58,240 nt of DNA from Pseudomonadota bacterium. Its GTDB lineage: Bacteria > Pseudomonadota > Gammaproteobacteria > Steroidobacterales > JBCBZW01. The stretch spans positions 1-58,240 of the forward strand of contig JBCBZW010000022.1 in assembly GCA_039815145.1 (NCBI GenBank). The letters are read 5' to 3'. Under the pieces are notes generated by a model that made no database searches, was not told the DNA's origin, and saw only the letters and a program-made list of their open reading frames with translations. Positions 41,880 to 50,851 of this stretch are shown one piece after another. The translations under genes and the position numbers were made by a program. How positions within the stretch are numbered: position 1 is the stretch's first letter; each line of letters opens with the position of its first letter.

Positions 41880-42776
41880 ATGGCCGAACTGAAGATCAAC
41901 GGTATCCCCATCCAGGATGATTACTCGGAAACCTTCGCCGCTCGCGATGCCCGCATCCTGGTCACCAGCATCAACCGCAAGTGGGCCTACGAAGCGGCCA
42001 TGGAGACCAAGGGCCTTGGGCGTTCGGCCACCGCACCGCCCTGCGAAGCCACCCTCGAGCGCGAGGTCAGCCCTGAGGACACGCCCGACGGACGCCCCGG
42101 CTTCATCATCCAGGTGATGGACCGCAAGCTGGAGCACCTGACCAAGTGCCTGGCCCTGCGCATCCGCAAGGGGGCGGTGCCCAACCCGCAGACGAGCGTG
42201 TTCGATGCCATGCCCAAGGAGTACGCCGAGGAGACCCTCGATCTCGAAGGTACGGTGATCCAGAAGTTCGGCGACGGCTACGAGCAGGAGATCGAACATC
42301 ACGGGCGCACCGTGTACCGGGTGCCGCGCATGGATGGGTTCCTGCACGTCGAGCGCACCTTCGGCATCACCGAAGCGGTCACCGGCGGCATGTTCCTGAT
42401 CCTGGCCGACTCCATCGAGAACTGCCTCGAGTCGGCGGAGAAGTCTATGGAAGCGGTCTCCGCCATCGACGAAGTGGTGGTCAAGTGCGCTGCCAGCGGC
42501 TCGAAGGTGGGCGCGAAGAACTACAAGGACATGGTGGCGACCACCAACCACCACTACTGCCCGCTGATCGACGTGGAGGACAGCTACGTGCCCGAGGGCG
42601 TGAAGTGCATCTACGAGATCATCGTGAGTGCACCTCGCGAGGCCCAGGTGCGTGAGGGCATGCGCGTGGGTATCGAGGCGGCGACCACCGTCGCGGGCGT
42701 GAAGGAGATTCACACCGCCAACTACGGCGGCAAGCTCGGCAAGGGCAAGATTCAACTGCACAGCCTGTTCGACTGA
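41880..42776 (+). CDS. fhcD: Formylmethanofuran-tetrahydromethanopterin formyltransferase
   Basis: Moves the formyl group between formyl-dH4MPT and methanofuran, and in bacteria forms part of the Fhc formate-releasing complex. 298 aa. 'DDYSETFAARDARILVTS', 'EREVSPEDTPDGRPG', 'FGDGYEQE', 'YRVPRMDGF' and the end 'NYGGKLGKGKIQLHSLFD' follow the Ftr family throughout. GGAG lies nine bases before the ATG. The partner genes fhcA, fhcB and fhcC are not adjacent, which is unusual. Next gene 11 bp on. Confidence 0.93.
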   Translation: MAELKINGIPIQDDYSETFAARDARILVTSINRKWAYEAAMETKGLGRSATAPPCEATLEREVSPEDTPDGRPGFIIQVMDRKLEHLTKCLALRIRKGAVPNPQTSVFDAMPKEYAEETLDLEGTVIQKFGDGYEQEIEHHGRTVYRVPRMDGFLHVERTFGITEAVTGGMFLILADSIENCLESAEKSMEAVSAIDEVVVKCAASGSKVGAKNYKDMVATTNHHYCPLIDVEDSYVPEGVKCIYEIIVSAPREAQVREGMRVGIEAATTVAGVKEIHTANYGGKLGKGKIQLHSLFD

Positions 42777-42787
42777 GGAGCGGCTCG

Positions 42788-43870
42788 GTGGGAAATCGAC
42801 CACCAGGCACGTGGGGCAGCCTTGGCACCCCCACGACGGTGCCAGTACCGAAGCCCTTGGGGGCGGTAGAGGTGCTGGCGCCTGCTCGCTTGCATATGGG
42901 GTTCATCGATCCCGCCGGCACCGCCGCGGGGCGTCGCTTCGGCAGTGTGGGGATGGCGCTGGACCAGCCCCATACCCGCGTTTTGGTGAGCGCCGGCGAT
43001 AGCCTGCAGGTGAGCGGCGCTGAGGCACCGCGTGCTACTCGCTACGCGCGGGCCTTGCTCGATCACCTCAGCATGGCGCATCGGGTGAGTGTCGAGGTGG
43101 TCGAGGCCATGCCGGCCCACGCCGGCCTCGGCTCGGGCACGCAGCTCGCGCTGGCGCTGGGGGCCGCCCTGGCTGCCCAGGCCGGCCGACCGCTTTCGGC
43201 CGCACGCACCGCGAGCCTGCTCGATCGAGGCGGTCGATCGGGCATCGGCGTGGGTGCCTTCGAACAAGGTGGCTTCCTCGTCGATGGTGGAAAGGCGGCG
43301 AGCGAAGGCACGGTGGAGCCGCCACCGATCATCGCCCGCGCCGAGGTGCCGTCCGCGTGGCGGGTGGTGTTGGTGTTCGATCAAGCCTTCCGGGGGCTAT
43401 CGGGGGAGCGCGAACGCACCGCCTTTCGCGAGCTTGCGCAGCGCTCGCCGCCCGGGGTACACGAACATGCGACGCTGGTGCTCATGGGCATGCTGCCCGC
43501 CCTCGCGGAGGCTAATCTGCGCACCTTCGGGGAGGCGATCACCGAGCTACAGGAACGCGTAGGTGATCACTTCGCCCCGGCGCAAGGCGGACGCTTCGCG
43601 AGCCCTGCGGTTACCGAGGCGCTGGCCTGGATGCGCGCACGCGAGATTCACGGCGTCGGCCAGAGCTCGTGGGGGCCAACCGGCTTCGGATTCTGCGCCG
43701 ACCACGCCCAGGCACAACATCTGATCACCCAACTCGAGGCGCGGCGGCGCCCCGGGAGTGGCCTGCAGTTCACCATTGCGACGCCGCGAAACACGCCCGC
43801 GAGACTGCAGCCCATCGTGTCAGGCGATGGCACGGCCAGCGATACGCTGGCCGCCAGCGCCGACCACTGA
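42788..43870 (+). CDS. Beta-ribofuranosylaminobenzene 5'-phosphate synthase
   Basis: Beta-RFAP synthase (orf4/MptG type) condenses p-aminobenzoate with PRPP, losing CO2 and PPi, the first committed step of methanopterin synthesis. GHMP-superfamily protein of 360 aa starting GTG 42788 with GAGGAG before it. 'APARLHMGFIDP', 'PAHAGLGSGTQLALA', 'GRSGIGVGAFEQGGFLVDGG' and the C-terminal 'GVGQSSWGPTGFGF' identify the family. PabB, its precursor supplier, lies two genes upstream. Confidence 0.92.
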   Translation: MGNRPPGTWGSLGTPTTVPVPKPLGAVEVLAPARLHMGFIDPAGTAAGRRFGSVGMALDQPHTRVLVSAGDSLQVSGAEAPRATRYARALLDHLSMAHRVSVEVVEAMPAHAGLGSGTQLALALGAALAAQAGRPLSAARTASLLDRGGRSGIGVGAFEQGGFLVDGGKAASEGTVEPPPIIARAEVPSAWRVVLVFDQAFRGLSGERERTAFRELAQRSPPGVHEHATLVLMGMLPALAEANLRTFGEAITELQERVGDHFAPAQGGRFASPAVTEALAWMRAREIHGVGQSSWGPTGFGFCADHAQAQHLITQLEARRRPGSGLQFTIATPRNTPARLQPIVSGDGTASDTLAASADH

Positions 43871-43904
43871 ATTCACAATCGATTACGTCTCAAGGAAAGC
43901 GACA

Positions 43905-44795
43905 ATGGCAATACCGCGCATTCTTCACATGCTCGTCCCGGGCGATAACGTGAGTCCCTTCGACGTCAACATGGCCGTTGACGCAGGCTTCGAAGTCATC
44001 GTGCCGTACACGGGGATTGGTACGGACAGGGTGGTGGCGATGGTGCAGGACGCCATCTTCTCCCGTCCCCCCAAGCGCTTCCGTGAGACCGGCATCTTCA
44101 TCGGTGGCTGGGACGTGAACGAAGCGGCCGAGATGCTCAAGCAAACCCGTGGCGCCATGGTGCCGCCGTTCGAGGTATCCGTCTTTGCGGACCCGAACGG
44201 GGCCTACAGCACGGCCGCGGCGATGATCGCCATGGCGGAGGCCGAGCTGATCAAACGCGACGGTCGCGGCTTCGAGGGACGCAACACGGTGGTCTTCGGC
44301 GGTGGCCCCGTCGGTATGTGTGCCGCCGTGCTGGTTGCCCAAGAGGGCGGTAAACCCATGCTTGCCCGCCTGACGCCGGCAAAGCCCGAGCGTGAAGCCG
44401 CGGCGACGGGCTTCTTCGAACGCTACGGCGTCAACATCCCCTGGGTGTCAGCCCAGTCCGACGACGGCAAACGCAGCGCCCTGGAATCGGCAGAGGTGGT
44501 AATTGCCGCCGCCAAGGCGGGTATTCGCATCATCACCGCCGACATGTTGGCGGAGGCCAAGCACATGAAGGTGGCGGTGGATGTGAACGCCGTGCCGCCG
44601 AGCGGCATCGAGGGCATCGGCCCGCGCGATGCGGACGTGGCCCTGGCCGGGGGCGCCGTCGGCATCGGGGCGCTGGCGGTGGGTGACATCAAGTACAAGG
44701 TGCAGTCGGATCTGCTGAAGTACATGCAGCAGGCAGAACAGTCCGTGGTCCTGGATTTCCCTGACGCGTTCCGCCGCGCACGGGAACTGCTGTGA
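43905..44795 (+). CDS. mtdB: Methylene-tetrahydromethanopterin dehydrogenase
   Basis: Oxidises methylene-dH4MPT to methenyl-dH4MPT with NAD(P)+. 296 aa from ATG 43905 with AAGGAAAG before it. '[18 protein letters not shown]', '[20 protein letters not shown]' (20 residues), 'GIFIGGWDV' and the nucleotide site '[13 protein letters not shown]' belong to the MtdA/MtdB family. MtdB is chosen over MtdA because it overlaps mch and lies in the dH4MPT module. Cofactor preference is not readable. Confidence 0.9.
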   Translation: MAIPRILHMLVPGDNVSPFDVNMAVDAGFEVIVPYTGIGTDRVVAMVQDAIFSRPPKRFRETGIFIGGWDVNEAAEMLKQTRGAMVPPFEVSVFADPNGAYSTAAAMIAMAEAELIKRDGRGFEGRNTVVFGGGPVGMCAAVLVAQEGGKPMLARLTPAKPEREAAATGFFERYGVNIPWVSAQSDDGKRSALESAEVVIAAAKAGIRIITADMLAEAKHMKVAVDVNAVPPSGIEGIGPRDADVALAGGAVGIGALAVGDIKYKVQSDLLKYMQQAEQSVVLDFPDAFRRARELL

Positions 44796-45772
44796 ACGAT
44801 TCGTCGCGCAACTTGCGGATCAACGCGCTCGCCGCGCCCTTGGTCGCGCGCCTGATCGGCGAGGCCGAAGCGCTGCGGGTGGGTGTCTCGACGCTGGCAG
44901 GCGCCACGGTGGTGGATGCGGGCATCGATCACCCGGGCAGCCTCGAGGCGGGGCGCCTGATCGGCGAGATCTGCATGGGCGGCCTCGGCCACGTGTCTCT
45001 GCAGAGCATCGCGAGCTTCTCCCAGTGGCCCTGGCAGGTGCAGGTGCGCACGAGCCAACCGGTGATCAGCTGTCTGGGCAGCCAGTACGCGGGCTGGTCC
45101 CTGGCGCACAAGGAGGAGGGCGACGGACAGCGCTTCCATGCCCTTGGTTCAGGGCCAGCACGGGCCCTGGCGCGCAAGGAAGCGCTCTTTGAGGAACTGG
45201 CCTACGCCGATGCTGGTGACCAAGCGGTGCTCGTACTCGAGACCGACAAGGCGCCGCCTGCAGCCTTGGTCGACAAGGTGGCGAGCGACTGCGGTGTGGA
45301 ATCCGGGGCATTGACCTTCGTGCTGACGCCCACGGGCAGCCTCGCTGGCGTGGTGCAGATCGCCGCGCGGGTGGTCGAGGTGGCCTTGCACAAGGCGCAC
45401 GAACTCGGTTTTCGCCTCGAGAACGTGGTCGAAGGGTTGGGCACTACGCCGCTGCCGCCCCCGATTCGAAACGGCTTGGCCGCCATGGGCCGCACCAACG
45501 ATACGATCCTGTTCGGCGGCCAGGTGCACCTGTTCGTCACCGGCGCCGACGAGGCCGCCGAGCAGCTGGCGAGAGCACTGCCCAGCGGCACCTCGCGAGA
45601 CTACGGCAAGCCGTTCGCCGAGGTGTTCAAGGCCTACGAGTACGACTTCTTCAAGGTCGATGGCATGCTCTTCAGCCCGGCCCGCGTGGCGGTGACGGCG
45701 GTGGAGAGTGGACGTACTTTCCACGCGGGAGCCCTCGACGAGGCACTCCTCGATCGGTCCTTCGGAGGCTGA
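44792..45772 (+). CDS. mch: Methenyl-tetrahydromethanopterin cyclohydrolase
   Basis: Hydrolyses methenyl-dH4MPT to 5-formyl-dH4MPT. 326 aa, normal length. '[12 protein letters not shown]', '[16 protein letters not shown]', 'GSGPARAL' and '[11 protein letters not shown]' are family blocks. GTG start overlaps the mtdB stop as GTGA, so the two are translationally coupled. Confidence 0.95.
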   Translation: MNDSSRNLRINALAAPLVARLIGEAEALRVGVSTLAGATVVDAGIDHPGSLEAGRLIGEICMGGLGHVSLQSIASFSQWPWQVQVRTSQPVISCLGSQYAGWSLAHKEEGDGQRFHALGSGPARALARKEALFEELAYADAGDQAVLVLETDKAPPAALVDKVASDCGVESGALTFVLTPTGSLAGVVQIAARVVEVALHKAHELGFRLENVVEGLGTTPLPPPIRNGLAAMGRTNDTILFGGQVHLFVTGADEAAEQLARALPSGTSRDYGKPFAEVFKAYEYDFFKVDGMLFSPARVAVTAVESGRTFHAGALDEALLDRSFGG

Positions 45773-45782
45773 CGTACGCGAC

Positions 45783-46703
45783 ATGGCGATGACCGCAGGT
45801 GCACAGCTGCTCGACGATAGTGCCGCCCGGGCTGCGGCGGCGGTGGATCCCCTCCAGCGCGCCTACCTGTTGGCCTGTCTGGATGAGCTGCGCGCACCGA
45901 AACCCGGCAACGTCAGCATCTACTCGCCGGGTCACGGCATGACCGCCCTCGACTTCGCGCGCAGCGCTGAGGCCAGTGCGCCGGCCCTGTGCGATGCCCA
46001 GCGTGGTCTGGGCGCTCGCGTGCTGGGCGCCGTGCGCGGCTCCTGGGCCGTCGCCGGGTGCAACACGAACCTCGGGATCGTCCTGCTCGCCGCGCCGCTG
46101 CTCATGGCAGCGCAGCAGACGGGCGGGGGGGCGCCGCTTCGTGACGGCGTGCGCACGGTGCTGCGCCAACTCGACGTCAGCGATACGCAGGGCGTTTTCG
46201 AGGCGATCCGCACGGCTGCCCCTGCAGGATTGGGCGATGCACGCCAACACGACGTGCACGAGCCGGCCATGGCGCCCTTGCGCGAGGTGATGGAAAGCGC
46301 CTCCGCCGAGGATCGCATCGCCCGCCAGTACAGCCACGACTACGTCGATGTTTTCGAACTCGGGGTGCCGGCTCTGCAGGCATCCGCGGAGCAATACACC
46401 TCCCGAAAATGGCAGGTGGTTGCGCTATACTTGGGATTGCTCGCGTGGATACCCGACACGCATATTCGGCGCAAGTTCGGCGCAGATGAAGCGGCATCCG
46501 TTCAGAAGGAAGCGCGTTCAGTACGAGAGTCACTGCGACGACAGGGGGAGGGGGCCGCGGCGCTGGCGATGTTGCGCGAGTTCGACGCGCGGCTGAAAGC
46601 GAGGGGAGTCAATCCAGGAACCACGGCCGACCTGACGGTCGCCACCCTGCTGGTCTCGAGGCTAGCGGGCGTGGTGCCCTCGTCAGGGCGTCCATCGACT
46701 TGA
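45783..46703 (+). CDS. Triphosphoribosyl-dephospho-CoA synthase-like protein (orf5 of C1 clusters)
   Basis: 306 aa, CitG/MdcB family. 'LRAPKPGNVSIYSPGHGM' and 'GCNTNLGIVLLAAPL' are the family metal and nucleotide blocks. Proteins of this kind occur beside mch and fae in dH4MPT-using methylotrophs (orf5) and are taken to act in dH4MPT or methanofuran synthesis, perhaps in a phosphoribosyl transfer. The exact reaction is not established to my knowledge. ATG 45783 is 10 bp after mch; an ATG at 45789 is an alternative, and the open frame extends upstream into mch. Confidence 0.82.
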   Translation: MAMTAGAQLLDDSAARAAAAVDPLQRAYLLACLDELRAPKPGNVSIYSPGHGMTALDFARSAEASAPALCDAQRGLGARVLGAVRGSWAVAGCNTNLGIVLLAAPLLMAAQQTGGGAPLRDGVRTVLRQLDVSDTQGVFEAIRTAAPAGLGDARQHDVHEPAMAPLREVMESASAEDRIARQYSHDYVDVFELGVPALQASAEQYTSRKWQVVALYLGLLAWIPDTHIRRKFGADEAASVQKEARSVRESLRRQGEGAAALAMLREFDARLKARGVNPGTTADLTVATLLVSRLAGVVPSSGRPST

Positions 46704-46802
46704 CACTCAAGGGGCGGCCGCTGAGCGGCTGAGCACCGAGGGTCTCGACGGGGCAGGGCATGAGAGGGCCCAGCCCGATTATCTAGCTCAAGGAGTAATC
46801 TA

Positions 46803-47315
46803 ATGGCGAAAGTGACGGGAGTAATGGTGGGTGAGGCCCTGGTGGGCGACACCAACGAAGTGGCACACATCGACCTGATCGTGGGCCCGCGCGGCTCCGC
46901 TGCCGAGACCGCATTCTGCAACTCGCTGACCAACAACAAGGACGGCTTCACCAGCCTGTTGGCCGTGGTCGCACCGAACGTGCCGGCTAAGCCCAACACC
47001 CTGATGTTCAACAAGGTGACCATGAAGCGTTCCAGCCAGGCGGTGCAGATGTTCGGCCCCGCCCAGCGTGGCGTTGCCAAGGCTGTGGTCGAGTGCGTGG
47101 AAGACGGCACGATTCCCGCTGATGAGGCTGATGACCTCTACGTGTGCGTGGGTGTGTTCATCCACTGGGAAGCCACCGACGATGCGAAGATCGAGCAGTG
47201 GAACTACGAAGCCACCAAGCTCTCGCTGAAGCGTGCTATCGCAGGTGAGCCTTCGGCGAAGGAAGTGGTTGCTCAGAAGAACGCTGAGCACCCGTTCGCT
47301 GCCAACGTTTCCTAA
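46803..47315 (+). CDS. fae: Formaldehyde-activating enzyme
   Basis: Condenses formaldehyde with dH4MPT to methylene-dH4MPT, the entry point of the pathway and a very abundant enzyme. 170 aa. The catalytic His is H22 in '[19 protein letters not shown]' (19 residues), and '[20 protein letters not shown]' (20 residues) follows. AAGGAG lies 6 bp before the ATG. A 99-bp gap upstream suggests its own promoter. A strong hairpin follows the stop. Confidence 0.97.
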   Translation: MAKVTGVMVGEALVGDTNEVAHIDLIVGPRGSAAETAFCNSLTNNKDGFTSLLAVVAPNVPAKPNTLMFNKVTMKRSSQAVQMFGPAQRGVAKAVVECVEDGTIPADEADDLYVCVGVFIHWEATDDAKIEQWNYEATKLSLKRAIAGEPSAKEVVAQKNAEHPFAANVS

Positions 47316-47333
47316 GGGAATCGTTGACTGCCG

Positions 47334-47355
47334 CCGGGTGCCACCTGGCACCCGG
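47334..47355. terminator. Hairpin between convergent fae and RibD-like genes
   Basis: Perfect arms CCGGGTGCCA (47334-47343) and TGGCACCCGG (47346-47355) around CC; in RNA the loop would open to about 6 nt. It lies 18 bp after fae and 18 bp after the end of the opposing gene, so it may serve both. No T-run is seen. Confidence 0.6.
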
Positions 47356-47373
47356 TCGGCCGCTGCCCTGGTT

Positions 47374-48252
47374 CTAGGGCCTCGGCCGAAAGCGGGCGAA
47401 GAACTGCCCGTTCTCACCCGTCAGCAAGTAGAGCTGCTCCAAACTGAGCTCCCCACACCCTTGCAGCGGTGCGCCGTTCACCAGCGTGTGAAACGCATCT
47501 CCGCCCAACAAACGATGACCTAAGGTCAGGTACAGGCGACCGAGATAGCGCTCGCGCAGCATGGCGCCGAGCACGGTCGGCCCGGCCTCGAGGTAAGCGC
47601 GGCTGCAACCCAGGGCCCGCACGGCCTCCACCAGCAAGCTGGCACCAACCGGTCCAGGGGTGTCGGCCACCATGACGTTCACGCCACTCTCCTCGCGCAG
47701 GTGTCGCACGCGCGCTTCGGGGGCATCACTCGAGGTCACCACGACCACCGATTGGTCGTGTTGGCCAAGGGAGTCTGGCAGCACGAAGTCCAGCGAGCGG
47801 CTCGCGATGACGACGGCGGGTTGCCGGGTCAGGCCGCGGCCGTGGCGCCAAGCCAGTAGATCCGCACTGTCTTGGCGCAGTCCCACCTGCAAGATGTCGC
47901 TGAGGCGACCGGCCGCCAGCGCACGCAGGTAGGCGCCGTGCGTGATGAAGCAGTCGGCATGGGCCTGCAACTCCTGAAACAAACGCCAGTCCGCACGGGT
48001 GGTGAGCGCCCGCGGTACATGGGACCCCTCTTCCGTGTCACCGAGGGCGATCCGGCCGTCCAGGCTGGTCACGAAATTCGCGTAGATCAGGGGCCGCTCA
48101 GGCGCACTGTCGGCGGCTTCCTGCAGTACCCCCGACTCGGGATCCAAATAGCGTCCGCGCACGGACATCGGCGCCGCCGGATCCGACGTCGTCGGGAACA
48201 GCGCCAGCAGGTGAGGATCGCGCGTGTGGCTAGGGTCGGCACCCAGGGTCAT
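47374..48252 (-). CDS. RibD C-terminal/DHFR-fold reductase, candidate dihydromethanopterin reductase
   Basis: 292 aa from ATG 48252. 'LIYANFVTSLDGRIAL' and 'FITHGAYLRAL', later 'LLVEAVRALGCSRAYLEAGPTV', are typical of the RibD_C domain, which has a dihydrofolate-reductase fold and uses NADPH. It lacks the RibD deaminase part. Housekeeping riboflavin synthesis is possible, but it sits inside the dH4MPT cluster, divergent from the pterin dehydratase-like gene, and no DmrA homologue is otherwise seen here. A role reducing dihydromethanopterin, or another pterin step, is inference. Confidence 0.72.
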   Translation of the reverse strand: MTLGADPSHTRDPHLLALFPTTSDPAAPMSVRGRYLDPESGVLQEAADSAPERPLIYANFVTSLDGRIALGDTEEGSHVPRALTTRADWRLFQELQAHADCFITHGAYLRALAAGRLSDILQVGLRQDSADLLAWRHGRGLTRQPAVVIASRSLDFVLPDSLGQHDQSVVVVTSSDAPEARVRHLREESGVNVMVADTPGPVGASLLVEAVRALGCSRAYLEAGPTVLGAMLRERYLGRLYLTLGHRLLGGDAFHTLVNGAPLQGCGELSLEQLYLLTGENGQFFARFRPRP

Positions 48253-48403
48253 GACAGCATTTTGCGTGGTGGGGCAGCGATGCCACGATAGTCTACACTC
48301 TGGCCTCGCTCGCGGCCGCTTGTACGCGCCCGGGAGTGGCGAGGCGCGCTCGGCTTGCCGATCGGCGCGCACGCACTCACCGCCATCGCAGGGAGATCAC
48401 ACC

Positions 48404-48781
48404 GTGGCAAACGACGAGAAGACCTACAGCGAAGATCAGATCAACGCCCATCTGCAGGCCCACCTGCCCCAGTGGTACTACGAGGACGGGTGGATTCGCC
48501 GCAAGTACCGAACCCACGGATGGAAGGCCACGCTGATGGTGGTGAACACGGTGGGGCACCTGGCCGAAGCCGCCTGGCATCACCCCGATCTTACGGTCTC
48601 CTACGCCTTCGTGTTGGTGAAGCTGCAGAACCACGCGGCGGGGGGCATCACCGACAAGGACTTCGAACTGGCGGCACGGATGGAGGATGTGATCCAGTGG
48701 CAACCGGGCGAAGACAGTGAGAGTGCGCTCGAGGGCACGCCGAAGGACGATGCCCGCGTTCGCTACGTGAAGTACGACTGA
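48404..48781 (+). CDS. Pterin-4a-carbinolamine dehydratase-like protein
   Basis: 125 aa from GTG 48404, with GGGAGA eight bases before it. 'HLAEAAWHHPDLTVSYAFV' (19 residues) and 'GGITDKDFELAARMEDV' carry the family His-His-Pro-Asp core. Canonical PCD recycles tetrahydrobiopterin for phenylalanine hydroxylase, but no phhA is nearby. Position between a RibD-like reductase and a DHPS-like gene points to pterin handling in dH4MPT biosynthesis. Confidence 0.85.
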   Translation: MANDEKTYSEDQINAHLQAHLPQWYYEDGWIRRKYRTHGWKATLMVVNTVGHLAEAAWHHPDLTVSYAFVLVKLQNHAAGGITDKDFELAARMEDVIQWQPGEDSESALEGTPKDDARVRYVKYD

Positions 48782-48812
48782 GCGAACCTCGGGCGGACGG
48801 GCCACGAGCGCC

Positions 48813-50267
48813 ATGGGCGAGCGCATACTCTTCCTGACCGGGCGTCTTGCCAAGGACAGCCTGGAGCGAGAGCTCGAAGCCCTCGAGCAGCGCAAGTTCG
48901 ACTACGAAGTGCGCGACCTAGGGCTCAAGGTGGCCGCGCTGATGACGGCCCAGATGATAGATCGGCGGTTGGACGATGTGGCGGGCTTCGACCGCATCCT
49001 CGTGCCCGGCCTGTGCGGTGGCGATCTCGAGGCGGTTAGCGCCAATGCCGGCATCCCACTCGAACGCGGGCCTAAGGACCTCAAAGACCTACCGGAATTT
49101 TTCGGTGGGCGAGGGCGGGAAGTAGACCTCACCCGCCACTCGGTGCTGGTCTTCGCTGAGATCGTCGATGCGCCAGACGTGCCCGTGGAAGCTGTGGTGG
49201 AGCGAGCGCTGCGCTACCGGCGGGACGGTGCCGACGTCATCGATATCGGTTGCCTGCCGGGGCGAGCGTTCCCCCATCTAGAGGACTGCATCGCGGCGCT
49301 GCACGACGCTGACCTGCGCGTGAGCGTGGATTCGCTGGAGGTGGATGAGCTGCGTCGCGCCGGGCGCGCCGGCGCTGACTATCTCCTGAGTCTCAAGCTG
49401 AGCACCTTGCATCTGGTGGACGAGGTGGCCAGCACGCCGATCCTCATCCCGGAACAGCACGGCGATCTCGACAGCCTGTACGAGGCCGTCGAGGCCATGG
49501 AAGCGCGAGGTCGCGACTACTTCGCCGATGCGATCCTCGATCCGATCCACTTCGGCTTTACCGAGTCCATCGTGCGCTACCAGACGCTGCGCGAGCGCCT
49601 GCCCGAGGCGCCGATCATGCTGGGGGTGGGCAACGTGACGGAGCTTACGGATGCCGACACCACGGGCATCAACGCGGTGCTGTTCGGCATCATCTCCGAG
49701 CTCGACGTCGGCGCCGTGCTCACCACCGAGGTGAGTCGCCACGCGCGCAGCGCCGTGCGCGAAGCGGACGTGGCTAGACGCATGATGTTTGCGGCGAAGG
49801 CGGATCAACGGCTTCCTCGCGGCTACAGCGGTGATCTCATGACCCACCATGAGAAGAAGCCCTTCACCCACTCCAGCGCAGAGATCGCTGACATCGCGGC
49901 GCAGATCCGAGATCTCAACTACCGGATCCAGGTGAGCGAGGAGGGCATTCACGCCTACAATCGCGATGGCCACCAGCAAGCGCAGGATCCCTTCGCGTTC
50001 TATTCCGGGCTCGGGGTGGAGGACGATGCGAGCCACGCCTTCTACCTAGGGGTGGAGCTAGCCAGGGCGCAGATCGCCTGGCAGCTGGGCAAGCGCTATC
50101 TGCAGGATAACGAACTCGAGTGGGGAGCCCTGCGCGCCCCGGCGCAGGCGGCGCCCGTGGATCCCGCAACGGGCTATCGCGAACCGGGCCCGACTCTGAA
50201 GGCGCGACGTGAGAAGGCGCAGGTTGCGAGACGACAGGCAACACAACAAAAAGGCGAATCGACGTGA
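48813..50267 (+). CDS. DHPS-like protein (DUF6513 plus pterin-binding domain), probable dH4MPT biosynthesis enzyme
   Basis: 484 aa. The N-terminal 110 residues ('ILFLTGRLAKDSLERELEAL', 20 residues) look like DUF6513. A TIM-barrel pterin-binding domain follows ('GADVIDIGCLPG', 'RVSVDSLEVDELRRA', 'LDPIHFGF', 'PIMLGVGNVTEL'). The C-terminal part has 'THHEKKPFTHS'. Archaeal homologues condense a dihydropterin with beta-RFA-phosphate, and the same reaction is likely here. It is quite distinct from the canonical FolP encoded 600 bp away. Overlaps the DUF447-like gene. Confidence 0.85.
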   Translation: MGERILFLTGRLAKDSLERELEALEQRKFDYEVRDLGLKVAALMTAQMIDRRLDDVAGFDRILVPGLCGGDLEAVSANAGIPLERGPKDLKDLPEFFGGRGREVDLTRHSVLVFAEIVDAPDVPVEAVVERALRYRRDGADVIDIGCLPGRAFPHLEDCIAALHDADLRVSVDSLEVDELRRAGRAGADYLLSLKLSTLHLVDEVASTPILIPEQHGDLDSLYEAVEAMEARGRDYFADAILDPIHFGFTESIVRYQTLRERLPEAPIMLGVGNVTELTDADTTGINAVLFGIISELDVGAVLTTEVSRHARSAVREADVARRMMFAAKADQRLPRGYSGDLMTHHEKKPFTHSSAEIADIAAQIRDLNYRIQVSEEGIHAYNRDGHQQAQDPFAFYSGLGVEDDASHAFYLGVELARAQIAWQLGKRYLQDNELEWGALRAPAQAAPVDPATGYREPGPTLKARREKAQVARRQATQQKGEST

Positions 50268-50833
50268 TGATTACTGAGACGGTGGTGACCACCGTCGCTC
50301 CCACAGGGAAGGTCCACATCGCCCCCATGGGCGTACGCGAAGCGGATGGCCGATTGCTCCTGGCGCCGTTCCGTCCTTCCACCACCCTCGACAACCTGCT
50401 CGAGACGGAACGCGCGGTGATCAATCTCATCGATGACGTACGCGTATTCGCCGGCTGCGTCACCAAGCGTCAGCGGGAATGGCCGACGGAGGACGTCGGC
50501 GACGGCCGGGTGCGCCTGGCTTGCGCGCTGGTGCACCGTGAGCTGAGCGTCGATGAGGTGGAGCCGGACGACCAGCGGCCCCGCATCTGGTGTCGCCAAA
50601 CGGCTGCCCACACCCATGCGCCCTTCGCGGGCTTCAACCGCGCGCAGGCGGCGGTGGTGGAGGGAGCGATCCTGGCCAGTCGCCTCTCCATGTTGCCGCA
50701 GGAGAAGATCACCAACGAGGTGGCATACCTGCGTATCGCGATCGACAAAACCGCGGGCCCGCGCGAGTTGGAAGCGTGGACCTGGGTGATGGACGCGATC
50801 GACGCGCACCTGCAAGCGACACCGGCCACCTAG
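50264..50833 (+). CDS. DUF447 family protein, dH4MPT cluster
   Basis: 189 aa. 'ETVVTTVAPTGKVHIAPMGV' (20 residues) and 'AVINLIDDVRVFAGCVTKR' (19) resemble the split-barrel flavin/FMN-binding DUF447 family that occurs in methanogens and in methylotrophs with dH4MPT. Reaction unknown. Start may be GTG 50264 (GTGA overlap) or ATG 50267. Last plus-strand gene of the dH4MPT module; it converges with folKP. Confidence 0.8.
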   Translation: MMITETVVTTVAPTGKVHIAPMGVREADGRLLLAPFRPSTTLDNLLETERAVINLIDDVRVFAGCVTKRQREWPTEDVGDGRVRLACALVHRELSVDEVEPDDQRPRIWCRQTAAHTHAPFAGFNRAQAAVVEGAILASRLSMLPQEKITNEVAYLRIAIDKTAGPRELEAWTWVMDAIDAHLQATPAT

Positions 50834-50851
50834 CCGCAGGCGGCGAACTCG

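Noticed and set aside
41880-42776. Mch at this position
   Set aside because: First guess from context; the sequence follows Ftr/FhcD throughout, and a clear mch lies at 44792.
41862-42803. Minus-strand open frame opposite fhcD (313 codons)
   Set aside because: Antisense shadow of a confidently identified gene.
46723-46745. Small GCCGC/GCGGC dyad upstream of fae
   Set aside because: Only 5-bp arms in GC-rich DNA; too weak to call an operator or terminator.
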